Assembly: GCA_031180825.1 (NCBI GenBank)
Contig: JAPSLM010000006.1
Location: forward strand, 62,001 to 126,000
DNA: 64,000 nt
Source: Paenibacillus sp.
GTDB taxonomy: Bacteria > Bacillota > Bacilli > Paenibacillales > NBRC-103111
Direction of reading: 5' to 3'
The notes below the pieces were generated by a model, which worked only from the letters and a program-made list of their open reading frames with translations, ran no database searches and had not been told where the DNA came from. Shown here piece by piece: positions 9,752 to 17,676 of the stretch (positions are counted from its first letter, which is position 1; the number at the start of each line of letters is the position of its first letter). A program made the position numbers and the translations under genes.

Positions 9752-9820
9752 TCTTCCGAAGCCGGTTGATTTCCCGGGCGGAAATCGCTAAAGTGGAAGC
9801 AGAAACCCGTACATAAGGAT

Positions 9821-10120
9821 GTGCCTTACAAGATGCAAACCATTCAATGGACGCTCAGCGTGCTGATCGTCATCTTCCTCGTATTGTCGCTATATTTCAG
9901 CTTCCGTTACCGCCGGGAGGCGGAACCGAAGCAGCGCGGCCTGTACTCGGCCCGCATGAACATCTTCATGGGACTTATGCTTGTCGTGATCGCCGTATCG
10001 CAGCTGTTCTTCTTCGAAGATTCCGCAACCCGCCGCATCTTCGGAACCGTCTGCCTGCTGCTCGGCTTGTTCAATCTGTTTGCGGGCATCCGCAATCACA
10101 ATCTGTTCAGCCGCAAATAA
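9821..10120 (+). CDS. ytpI: YtpI-like small membrane protein
   Basis: A 99-residue protein with three hydrophobic segments (LSVLIVIFLVLSLYFSF, NIFMGLMLVVIAVSQLFFF, IFGTVCLLLGLFNLFAGI) separated by short basic loops. Size, topology and its position between ytrI and a YtoI-like gene fit the YtpI family, whose role is unknown. The GTG given here sits almost on top of an AAGGA motif. The ATG at 9833 (95 residues) is an equally possible start. A very stable hairpin follows the stop. Confidence 0.7.
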   Translation: MPYKMQTIQWTLSVLIVIFLVLSLYFSFRYRREAEPKQRGLYSARMNIFMGLMLVVIAVSQLFFFEDSATRRIFGTVCLLLGLFNLFAGIRNHNLFSRK

Positions 10121-10152
10121 ACCGGCGGATCCCCGCGCCCGCATCAAACGCT

Positions 10153-10191
10153 CCGGGCGGCCCGGAGGACGATGTCCTTCCGGCCGCCCGG
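10153..10191. terminator. Strong hairpin between convergent genes (terminator-like, no T-tract)
   Basis: CCGGGCGGCC pairs with GGCCGCCCGG and the pairing continues through GGAGGAC/GTCCTTCC with one bulge around a 3-nt loop. It lies between the convergent ytpI-like and ytoI-like genes. The lack of a T-run on either side makes factor-independent termination uncertain. Confidence 0.45.
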
Positions 10192-10283
10192 CCAGCCTGT
10201 CAATCCCGCTGCATCTGTAAACCGGCCGAATCAAATCTCATACCCCTCAGGCATAGAAGAACGGCTCTCTTTTTACGCTCCCG

Positions 10284-11630
10284 CTAAGGCTCGAACACTT
10301 GTGCGGTCAGCATCGCCTTGGCGACCAAAGCGCCGTCAAGATGCATCTCGACATCGATTTTGCCGAATTTGCGGCTCACCTCGATGATGCGGGGACGAAT
10401 TTCCACCGCGCTGTCGATCTGCACCGGCTTGATAAAATACGAAGCCATATTGTCGAGCACCAGATCGCCCTTCTTGACGTCCTGCACCGCGTGATAAGCG
10501 GCCTGCGTCATCAGCACCGTCAGCACGCCTTCGGAGACGGTGCCGAGCCGGTTCGTCATCTGCGGGGTAATCGTCCCGCGGAAGACGGTATGCCCGTCCC
10601 CGTCCTTCTCCTCGCAGAAGCCCGACCAGATCAAATCCTCGAACGTCTCCCCGTGCTGCGGCTGGCGCTGAATATGCTGCATCGCCTTCAGCACGTCCTT
10701 GCGGCTGATGACGCCGGTCAGCTTCCGGCTCATGTCGATGATCGGCAGCAGCTCGATGCCCTCCCATACCATCAGGTGGGCCGCCGCCGCCACCGACGTG
10801 TTGGCGCTTGCCGTCACCGGTCCCCGGGTCATCCGCTTGTCGATCGTCTGGTCCGGCTCGGCGCCGATCAAATCCTTCGACGTAATCATGCCGATGACGC
10901 GGTTCCACTCGTCCACCACCGGAAAACGGCTGTGCCCGGTTTCTTCATGCAGCCGCTGCCAGTCTTTCAGCGTATGGTGCGCCTTCAGCGCGTACACCTG
11001 CATCGATTGGGGGACGATGTCCTCGATCAGCAAAATTTTCTTCTTGATCAGCCGGTCGTAAATCGCCCGGTTGATCAAGGATGCGACCGTAAACGTATCG
11101 TAACTGCTGGAAATGATAGGAAGCTCGAGCCGGTCGGCAAGCTCCTTGACCTCCCCGCTCGTCCCGAAGCCGCCTGTAATCAGCACGGCCGCCCCTTGCT
11201 CCAGCGCGCCCAGATGAGCCGTGCTCCGGTTCCCGACGATCAGCAGGCTGCCCGGATCGATATAGCGCATCATCGCATCCTGCTCCATCGCGCCGATGAC
11301 GAACTTGTTCAAGGTTTTGTCCAGGCCCGCCATGCCGCCGAGCACTTCGCCGTCGACCATATTGACGACTTCCGCGAACGTCAGCTTATCCATCTGGTCG
11401 CGCAGCTTTTTCTCGACGCGGACCGTGCCCACCCGCTCCTTCGTCGCCACAAGCCCGATCGCATCCGCCTCCTTGATCGCGCGGTAAGCCGTCCCTTCGC
11501 TGACGCCCAGCATCTCGGCGATTTTGCGGACGGAGATTTTACTGCCGATTTTCAAGCCCTCGATATATTTCAAGATCTGCTCGTGCTTGGTTGCGGCTTC
11601 CTGCACGTTAATCGATTCGTTTTCGTTCAT
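10284..11630 (-). CDS. ytoI: YtoI-like HTH/DRTGG/CBS-pair/hotdog regulatory protein
   Basis: A protein of about 448 residues joining four modules. An N-terminal winged helix (KIAEMLGVSEGTAYRAIKEADAIGLV) is followed by a DRTGG-type domain. A CBS pair with SRFPVVDEWNRVIGMITSKDLIG and LLPIIDMSRKLTGVISRKDVL comes next, then a C-terminal hotdog domain with GVLTVLMTQAAYHAVQDVKKGDLVLDNM. The architecture matches B. subtilis YtoI. CBS pairs usually sense adenine nucleotides and hotdog domains bind acyl-CoA, so it may link energy or acyl-CoA status to transcription, but this is untested. The start follows GGTGA; an ATG 4 codons upstream is possible. Confidence 0.82.
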   Translation of the reverse strand: MNENESINVQEAATKHEQILKYIEGLKIGSKISVRKIAEMLGVSEGTAYRAIKEADAIGLVATKERVGTVRVEKKLRDQMDKLTFAEVVNMVDGEVLGGMAGLDKTLNKFVIGAMEQDAMMRYIDPGSLLIVGNRSTAHLGALEQGAAVLITGGFGTSGEVKELADRLELPIISSSYDTFTVASLINRAIYDRLIKKKILLIEDIVPQSMQVYALKAHHTLKDWQRLHEETGHSRFPVVDEWNRVIGMITSKDLIGAEPDQTIDKRMTRGPVTASANTSVAAAAHLMVWEGIELLPIIDMSRKLTGVISRKDVLKAMQHIQRQPQHGETFEDLIWSGFCEEKDGDGHTVFRGTITPQMTNRLGTVSEGVLTVLMTQAAYHAVQDVKKGDLVLDNMASYFIKPVQIDSAVEIRPRIIEVSRKFGKIDVEMHLDGALVAKAMLTAQVFEP

Positions 11631-11779
11631 CTGTTTCACCATTCCATTCTAATTCTGTATCACTCTGTATTATATCTTATCACTTTTTTTGCACGAAAAA
11701 AACCGCGCGCAGGACTAGAAAATCAGCCCGTCAGCATACAATGGATTAGGCGGAACCCCATAGGAGGTGTAGAACCCAT

Positions 11780-12112
11780 ATGCCAGACAGCCCGTTCGCA
11801 GGCGAGACGCAGACCGTCTACCAGCTTGAAACGCGCGATGCGGAGGCAATCAGCCGGTGCAAGGAGCGCATTCACAGCATATGCACCGAGTATCTGCAGA
11901 GGCCCGTTCGCGTCTATACGGTTCACGGGCATCGCTACGAAGGCACGATCGTGAATGTCGACGATCATTACGTGTATTTGCAACTGTCTACGGAGCACGG
12001 CCGGGCTCTGCTTCCCGGCCCTTATGCTAATCCGTTCTACAATCCCTACTACGGCAATGTGATATTGCCGCTCGTCCTGTTCGACCTGCTGGCCATCTCG
12101 CTCATCGTGTAG
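11780..12112 (+). CDS. Conserved hypothetical protein with Sm-like segment and hydrophobic tail
   Basis: A 110-residue protein with GGAGGTG 11 nt before the ATG. Residues 25-75 (RIHSICTEYLQRPVRVYTVH followed by GHRYEGTIVNVDDHYVYLQL) have the strand pattern of small Sm/Hfq-like beta barrels. The Pro/Tyr-rich linker PYANPFYNPYYGN then leads to a hydrophobic tail (VILPLVLFDLLAISLIV). I do not recognise a named family. It is followed by a bidirectional terminator and stands alone as a monocistronic unit. Confidence 0.7.
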   Translation: MPDSPFAGETQTVYQLETRDAEAISRCKERIHSICTEYLQRPVRVYTVHGHRYEGTIVNVDDHYVYLQLSTEHGRALLPGPYANPFYNPYYGNVILPLVLFDLLAISLIV

Positions 12113-12120
12113 CGGGGCGG

Positions 12121-12167
12121 AAAAAAAGTCCGTTTCTCACCGTATAAGGTGCGAAAACGGACTTTTT
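12121..12167. terminator. Bidirectional intrinsic terminator
   Basis: AAAAAAAGTCCGTTT and AAACGGACTTTTT form a stem with A/T runs on both sides, and the inner CACC/GGTG pairs extend it. It sits between convergent genes ending at 12112 (plus) and 12171 (minus). Confidence 0.85.
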
Positions 12168-12170
12168 GCG

Positions 12171-12452
12171 CTATTTTTTGAACTGCAAAAGGCTGCGCCG
12201 GCCCTGCAGCGATTGCTCCAGCCGCCATTTTTTCATTCGTTTGATCTTGAGCAGCTCCCGCCTCGTCTCCTCCTCCACGCCAAGCAGCTCGTGCAAATGC
12301 GCGGCAATGACGAGCAGCGCAAAGGCGATCCAGCCTGCGCCGAATACGGCAGGCAGCGTCCAGCCTCCGTTGAAATCGAGCCTCGGTACGGCGTAAAGCA
12401 TCATGCCCAGCCCCAGGGCCAACCCTACGATGTTTCGGGTCCCCTTCAACAT
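12171..12452 (-). CDS. Small membrane protein of unknown function
   Basis: A 93-residue protein from the ATG behind GGGGAGG. It has two hydrophobic helices (NIVGLALGLGMMLYAV and LPAVFGAGWIAFALLVIAAHL) and a basic C-terminal tail (RRELLKIKRMKKWRLEQ). No family is recognised. It lies 83 bp downstream of the acyltransferase gene start side on the same strand, so the two may be co-transcribed. Confidence 0.65.
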   Translation of the reverse strand: MLKGTRNIVGLALGLGMMLYAVPRLDFNGGWTLPAVFGAGWIAFALLVIAAHLHELLGVEEETRRELLKIKRMKKWRLEQSLQGRRSLLQFKK

Positions 12453-12534
12453 TCCAGCCTCCCCTCGTACAACTTGTACGCTATATTGTATGAGGGTCCC
12501 GGCCAAAATAGCACCTGCGGTTCCTTAAACTTCG

Positions 12535-13641
12535 CTAAGCGCTCCCTGCGGGACGCGGCTTCGGCCTCTTGCGCCGAAACGGCTTCATGGCTTGCCCATA
12601 AAGGAATGTAGCGATCCACGGCACCGTCAGGGTAAGCGCGAACGCCCCAAATATATAGGCGTGATAGACCGATATGCCGCCGCTTTGCAGAAGGACATGC
12701 GTTTTGTAATAGGTCAGCACCGCCGGATGCGCCAAATAAATGCCGAACGACGCGGCTCCGAGCGCCATGAGCAGGCGCGCCGCCGCTTTGGCCCGTTCCA
12801 GCAGCAGCTGGCCCAGACGGATCAAGCTCATGGCGGCAAAAGCCGCATAAGCGAAAAACAGGACCTGGTACCACGGATGGGCCAAAACGACCTTCAGCCG
12901 CACTTCCATCTGGAACAACCCCATGAAGCCGAAGCCGAGCGCCGCCGTCAGCGGCAGCACCCAGACGAAATGCTTGCGAATCCAGGCCGAGAACGTTTCG
13001 TAATGGAGACCGATCCATCCGCCCAGCGTAAACATGCTGAAATAGTTGATGCAGAGCGAAGGCATGTGGCCGAACGGCTCCACCCAGTTGTGATACGCGT
13101 AAAACCCGGCCTGAATCAGCAGACCGATCCAGATCAAGCCGCCGCGGAACCAGCGAAATGCCCGGCACAGCCACATCAGCAGCGGAAACAGCAAATAAAA
13201 CTGGACGATGATGACCATAAAGTACAAGTGATACGAAGCATCCGCCCACGGCAGCAAATCCAAAAATTCGCCCGTGTTCCAATGCAGGCTGTCCCGGTAG
13301 AAAATCCATTGATTGTACAAGTAATAAAAGACCGACCAGACCAGATACGGGTACAGCACCTGCTTGACCCGCTTCAAATAAAACTGCAGCGCCTGCTTGC
13401 CGCCGAAGTCGTCCTGATAGCGGTAAAACAGCACCAATCCGCTGATCAGGATAAACACCGGAACGGCAAAATTGGCAAGCTTGTTGAGCGCCAGATACAT
13501 CGCTTGGGACCCGCTGCCCGGCGGCAGCTCGACCGTCGCGTCGGACGTCGAGTGAATGAGCACGACGGCGAGAATGGCGACGGCCCGGACGATGTCCAGC
13601 TCCAGCAGCTTCGGTTTCGATTTCCGTTTCGTTTCTGTCAC
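12535..13641 (-). CDS. Acyltransferase family 3 membrane protein
   Basis: An integral membrane O-acyltransferase of the OafA/NolL type, about 368 residues with roughly ten membrane helices. The N-terminal signature LLELDIVRAVAILAVVLIHS carries the catalytic His (IHS). Such enzymes transfer acetyl or other acyl groups to cell-surface glycans or lipids. A GTG start behind GGAAGGG is chosen; an ATG 19 codons upstream (13698) lacks a visible ribosome binding site. The acceptor is unknown because no glycan operon is adjacent. Confidence 0.8.
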   Translation of the reverse strand: MTETKRKSKPKLLELDIVRAVAILAVVLIHSTSDATVELPPGSGSQAMYLALNKLANFAVPVFILISGLVLFYRYQDDFGGKQALQFYLKRVKQVLYPYLVWSVFYYLYNQWIFYRDSLHWNTGEFLDLLPWADASYHLYFMVIIVQFYLLFPLLMWLCRAFRWFRGGLIWIGLLIQAGFYAYHNWVEPFGHMPSLCINYFSMFTLGGWIGLHYETFSAWIRKHFVWVLPLTAALGFGFMGLFQMEVRLKVVLAHPWYQVLFFAYAAFAAMSLIRLGQLLLERAKAAARLLMALGAASFGIYLAHPAVLTYYKTHVLLQSGGISVYHAYIFGAFALTLTVPWIATFLYGQAMKPFRRKRPKPRPAGSA

Positions 13642-13761
13642 GCGCGTTTCTTTTCCCTTCCTACATAAGATCATGAGCCATATGAACACTTTCGCCATTG
13701 TATCATAACGCCCTCACGGAATGCATCCATAGGCGTTGAAATAATTCCCAGAGATTATATT

Positions 13762-13814
13762 ACTTATAATTACTTATAACCACTTGCATCGTTTAAGCAT
13801 TTTCACTTATAATG
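13762..13814 (+). promoter_or_regulatory. Promoter with three ACTTATAA repeats upstream of the deoR-type gene
   Basis: ACTTATAA occurs at 13762-13769, 13772-13779 and 13806-13813. The last copy overlaps a TATAAT -10 (13809-13814), and a TTGCAT lies 19 bp upstream of that -10. Spacing of 10 bp between the first two copies puts them on the same helix face, as expected for a dimeric or tetrameric repressor such as the DeoR protein encoded just downstream. Confidence 0.45.
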
Positions 13815-13857
13815 CGATTAGAGCTATCTGCATCCTGCATCGGAAGGAGCATCTGTC

Positions 13858-14631
13858 ATGTATCAGGAGGAACGGTTAATCGCCATTTTACAGCACATGC
13901 AAGCGCATCAGCGCATTTCCGTAGAGGAGATCTGCGAGCTGTTTCAGGTTTCGCGCGATACGGCCCGCCGGGATATCGTCAAGCTGGAGGAGCAGGGAAA
14001 AATACTGCGCACGCGAGGGGGAGCGATCTGGCCTTCGCTGAATAAAGACATCTCGGGCTACCGCGACCGGCTGCAGGCGGAATCCGAAGTCAAACGGGAC
14101 ATCGGCCGGCTTGCCGCTTCGCTGATTCACAGCGGCGACTACCTGTTCATGGACGCTTCTACGACAGTGCTTCATGCGGCGGAACAGCTGCGAACCGACG
14201 GCCATGTCATCGTGACCAACTCGATTGACATCGCCGGTCTCCTCTCGCCCAAGCAAGGCAGCACCGTGCATCTGCTGGGCGGGGTCGTCCACCCGCACCA
14301 CCGTTTTATTTCCGGCGCAAGGACGCTCGAAATGCTTCGCGACTATCAGGCCGACAAGCTGATCCTCGGGACCAGCGGACTGACGCCGGACGGGCTGACC
14401 AACCCTTTCGAGGAGGAAGGCTATGTCATGAAGGAGATGATCCGCCGTGCCGACCAAGTGATCGTGCTGGCCGATCATACGAAGTTCGGCCTCCGCCAAT
14501 TTTACCGGATAGCGGGCCTCGATTGCATCGACATTGTCATTACGGACCGGCCGCCTGCGGAGCCGATGAGCGAAGCGCTGCGCCGGCACAATATCGAGAT
14601 TCTCATCGCCGAAGGGGGAAACGAACGATGA
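13858..14631 (+). CDS. DeoR/GlpR-family transcriptional regulator
   Basis: A 257-residue DeoR-type repressor. The N-terminal winged helix contains RISVEEICELFQVSRDTARR, with DIVKLEEQGKILRTRGG as recognition helix and wing. The C-terminal sugar-phosphate sensor domain is of the DeoRC type (DYLFMDASTTVLHAAEQL, DKLILGTSGLTPDGLTN). Family members release DNA on binding a phosphorylated sugar. It overlaps the next gene (HAD phosphatase) by an ATGA, so that sugar-phosphate phosphatase is probably its regulatory partner. GGAAGGAG precedes the ATG. Confidence 0.9.
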   Translation: MYQEERLIAILQHMQAHQRISVEEICELFQVSRDTARRDIVKLEEQGKILRTRGGAIWPSLNKDISGYRDRLQAESEVKRDIGRLAASLIHSGDYLFMDASTTVLHAAEQLRTDGHVIVTNSIDIAGLLSPKQGSTVHLLGGVVHPHHRFISGARTLEMLRDYQADKLILGTSGLTPDGLTNPFEEEGYVMKEMIRRADQVIVLADHTKFGLRQFYRIAGLDCIDIVITDRPPAEPMSEALRRHNIEILIAEGGNER

Positions 14632-15443
14632 TTAAACTGATCGTCAGCGATTTGGACGGCACGCTGCTGCTCGGGCACCGGACAATCCGTCCCGAGGACC
14701 GGCAGGCGCTGCACGACGCGATCGTCCGCGGGGCTGCCGTCGCTTTCGCCTCCGGGCGCATGCGTCCGGAGATTGCGAAGGTGATGGACACGGTCGGGAT
14801 CGCCGCCCACTGCATCTCCCAAAACGGCGCATACGTGCACGACGCCGGAGGGGAGCTGATCCGCCATCGCGCGTTCGAGCGCGAATTGATCGCCGAGCTC
14901 TCGCAGGCGGCCGAGGGCCTGCCGTTTCTCACGCTGCTCGCCGGACCCGACCGCTATATGACGGAACGGTGGAGCGAGCATGCACAGCGGCTGGCCTCGC
15001 GGCTGATGGCTCCTTTCGAGGCGGTGGACGGCCTCCGGGAACGTCTCGGACGAGACCTTGTTTGCGGCAAGATATCGTTCATGGGCGATGTCGGCCGGCT
15101 CCGCGAATTTCAGCAAAAGCTGCTGGAGCAATACGGCGAAGCGGTCGACGCGTATATTTCGGATATCGATTGTTTGGACGTCATGCCCAAGGGGAGCTCC
15201 AAAGGAAGCGGCCTGCTTGCCCTTCTGGAAAAGTTGGACCTCCGTCCGGAAGAAACGGCCTGCTTTGGCGACGCCTTCAACGATTTGTCCATGTTCGCGG
15301 TAACGCCGCACAGCTTCGCCATGGCTTCAAGCCATCCGGACGTGCAGGCCCGCGCTTTTCGCACCGTGCCGTATATTTCCGAAGCGGTGCGGTGGATCGA
15401 CGGGTATAACGCCGGGGCGCTCGCCGGCGCCGACATCCGCTAA
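14628..15443 (+). CDS. Cof-type HAD-IIB family phosphatase
   Basis: A 271-residue HAD superfamily hydrolase with motif I SDLDGTLL at the N-terminus, a C2B cap, and the C-terminal KGSSKGSGLLALLEKL and ACFGDAFNDLSMF motifs holding the catalytic Lys and metal-binding Asp residues. Family members dephosphorylate sugar phosphates or flavin/PLP-type phosphates. Translational coupling to the DeoR regulator suggests a sugar-phosphate substrate. Its stop overlaps the stop of the convergent gerAC-like gene by 4 bp, leaving no room for an intergenic terminator. Confidence 0.88.
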   Translation: MIKLIVSDLDGTLLLGHRTIRPEDRQALHDAIVRGAAVAFASGRMRPEIAKVMDTVGIAAHCISQNGAYVHDAGGELIRHRAFERELIAELSQAAEGLPFLTLLAGPDRYMTERWSEHAQRLASRLMAPFEAVDGLRERLGRDLVCGKISFMGDVGRLREFQQKLLEQYGEAVDAYISDIDCLDVMPKGSSKGSGLLALLEKLDLRPEETACFGDAFNDLSMFAVTPHSFAMASSHPDVQARAFRTVPYISEAVRWIDGYNAGALAGADIR

Positions 15444-16576
15444 TCCGTCTGGCCGGTCCGTAAAATTGTCGTGCTCACCTCGACGCGCACCTTGGCTTTC
15501 GGATATAGCTGCTCCCATTTGTCCGCCGTGAGGCCGCTGCCTCTGAGCTGCGCCCGGTACTTCTGCCCGAAGCCGACGGGATCGACGTTCAGCTTCTGCG
15601 TTTTGGCGATAAACGCCATCGCATTGGCTTGCACCGCCTTGCTGGCTTCGCGCTCCAACGCTTCGATCACCTGCCGGTTGCGCAGATTGACCGGCGACGA
15701 TATTTCCTGCAGCCTTCCGCTCATGCGCACCTGCACCGTGAACGCCGGCTGCTTCGCGTTGGTCAGGCGGATCCGGCTTTCGCTTTTTACCGAGTCGAGG
15801 ACAAGATAAATCCGCTTCTGCCCTTTGGACGGGGAGGCGAGGGAGCCGAACGCTTTCGGCGGCAGGCCGATCTCCGTCATCCCGGAGCGGAACCGCTCCC
15901 GCAATAACCGAAGGTAAAAAATTTCGCGCAGCGGCATCGTAGCGACCATCCGGTCTCCCCGGAACAACGCGGCACCGTATAAAATAATTTCGTTATTCCG
16001 CCGAACGATATACGGCAGCACCGGATCTTTTCCCGGCGAGTACAGATCGCGGATGTATTCGTGCAGAATCGGAGAGACCATTTCCTCATTTTCTACGTTG
16101 TGCTGGATCGATTGAAACAAATATTCGCCGATATTGCCGATCTCGGGGTACCGTCTCGTCATGAGATCGTAGGCCCGTCCTTTGGAAACGGCCAAATAGA
16201 CGCCCGAGCCGACCTCCGGATCGCGCAGCATCGTATCGACGAGCTCGGTCAAGCCTTTGCGCGCCAAATCCTCATGGTACACGACGACCCGGAGCTGCCC
16301 CGAGGTCAGTTTTTTGCGCGATTCGGCGTTATTGTTGTAGCGGAGCCCCTTGCTCGTATACGCGGTCGACGTAATCACGTTGGAGCGCTCCTTCGCTCCC
16401 GGGTCGATCTCATAGAGCACCGAGGTGCCCAGGATTTTGTCTCCCGGGGCTTCGTCGTATCCGGCGGCAATGACCAGACCGAGCCTCTCCAGCACCCGGG
16501 TCTGCACGCACCCCGCCGCGGCGGAAGCCGCCAGCATAAGCATGGCCGCCGTCATGGCCGTTCGTTTCAGCTTCAT
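15440..16576 (-). CDS. Ger(x)C-family spore germination lipoprotein (GerAC type)
   Basis: C subunit of a GerA-type nutrient germinant receptor in the spore inner membrane, 378 residues. The signal peptide MKLKRTAMTAAMLMLAASAA ends in a lipobox with Cys at residue 22 (AAGC), so it is lipid-anchored. The remaining sequence shows family segments ERLGLVIAAGYDE, SGQLRVVVYHEDLARKGL and the C-terminal AFIAKTQKLNVDPVGFGQKYR. The start chosen overlaps the gerAB stop (ATGA) and has GGAGCGGGG upstream. It ends the gerA-gerB-gerC operon. Confidence 0.9.
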   Translation of the reverse strand: MKLKRTAMTAAMLMLAASAAAGCVQTRVLERLGLVIAAGYDEAPGDKILGTSVLYEIDPGAKERSNVITSTAYTSKGLRYNNNAESRKKLTSGQLRVVVYHEDLARKGLTELVDTMLRDPEVGSGVYLAVSKGRAYDLMTRRYPEIGNIGEYLFQSIQHNVENEEMVSPILHEYIRDLYSPGKDPVLPYIVRRNNEIILYGAALFRGDRMVATMPLREIFYLRLLRERFRSGMTEIGLPPKAFGSLASPSKGQKRIYLVLDSVKSESRIRLTNAKQPAFTVQVRMSGRLQEISSPVNLRNRQVIEALEREASKAVQANAMAFIAKTQKLNVDPVGFGQKYRAQLRGSGLTADKWEQLYPKAKVRVEVSTTILRTGQTD

Positions 16577-17676
16577 GCCCCCGCTCCTTTCTTCTTCCCG
16601 CGGCCGCGCTTCCATCGGACAAGCGCAAACAGCGCGATGGGATACAGCCAAAGAAGATAAATTCCGATTTCCCCTAGCAGATTGGACATCCGTTCCACAT
16701 CCTCATGCGTAAAATGCAGCTCCGACGACAGCACGAAGATCAAGCAGCATGCATAGAGGGCATACTTTTGCTTCACTTTGAAGACGGAACGCATGCCGCG
16801 CGTCGATGCCCACAGCAGCACCAGATTGTTCGGCAGCACCAGAATCATCCAGTAGGCCGCCCCGACAATCTCGAACCGTTCAACGAACGGAATTTGCGCG
16901 ATTTTGTACCAGGAGTAAGTTGCCCAAACCGTATGCTTAAGCTGCTCTCCTCCATAAAACACAATGGCATTAATCAGCAGCGTACAGTAAGTGAACACCG
17001 TAAAAACGATCGCCAGCTGGGAATACTTCTGCACCTTATGCTTATCCCGGATGAACGGGTACAAAAAGCAAACAAGCTCATAGCCAAGCATCGGATAGGT
17101 CGCGGCGCGCATGCCGTTTAGAATTTGCCCGGGCCTGGCCTCGAACAGCGGAAGCAGCCGATCGACCTGCGCATATTTCCACGGAAAATAGTACAGCAGG
17201 AACACCCAGAGCCACAAAATAAACGACACGACCGCAAACCCTGCGACAACCTGGATTCCCCCGGTCACGCCGTACAGAAACAGCAGGCTCATCAGCGTAT
17301 TGAACAGCCAGCTGTTCATCTCCGGAAAAAGCCAGGTATGGACGACTTCGGTATACGAATGGAGCACGGTAAAGCAAAGCATAAAAAAATAGAGCACGAA
17401 CGCGAAATTGAACAGCTTGCCCAGCCAGCGGCCGAACAGCTCCTGGTGAATCTGATACAAATCGTGGTCCGGATAATGCTCCATCGTCTTGATCATCGCA
17501 TACAAGGCCGCGCTGACCAGCAAACCGTTTATAATCATGCACACCCAGGCGTCGTGGCCGGCCGCGATGTAAACGTTTCGTTGAAAGTTTTGCGCGGGAT
17601 CGCCAAGCTGCGTCCCCGAAATGATGAAGAAAAGGACGTAAGCGTTGAGCGGCTTCGTCCGTTTGCTGGTCCTCAC
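16573..17676 (-). CDS. GerAB-family endospore germination permease
   Basis: B subunit of the germinant receptor, an APC-superfamily membrane protein of 367 residues with about ten membrane helices. Typical features are IISGTQLGDPAQNFQRNVYIAAGHDAWV in the first helices and the late WLYPIALFALVRWKRGRG. By analogy with GerAB proteins it would bind a small germinant such as an amino acid. The ligand is not predictable here. It begins at a GTG overlapping the upstream gene's stop (GTGA), indicating strict translational coupling. Confidence 0.9.
   Translation of the reverse strand: MRTSKRTKPLNAYVLFFIISGTQLGDPAQNFQRNVYIAAGHDAWVCMIINGLLVSAALYAMIKTMEHYPDHDLYQIHQELFGRWLGKLFNFAFVLYFFMLCFTVLHSYTEVVHTWLFPEMNSWLFNTLMSLLFLYGVTGGIQVVAGFAVVSFILWLWVFLLYYFPWKYAQVDRLLPLFEARPGQILNGMRAATYPMLGYELVCFLYPFIRDKHKVQKYSQLAIVFTVFTYCTLLINAIVFYGGEQLKHTVWATYSWYKIAQIPFVERFEIVGAAYWMILVLPNNLVLLWASTRGMRSVFKVKQKYALYACCLIFVLSSELHFTHEDVERMSNLLGEIGIYLLWLYPIALFALVRWKRGRGKKKGAGA

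Noticed and set aside
10299-11954. 551-residue plus-strand open frame opposite the ytoI-like gene
   Set aside because: Antisense shadow; the minus-strand frame has clear HTH, CBS and hotdog motifs.
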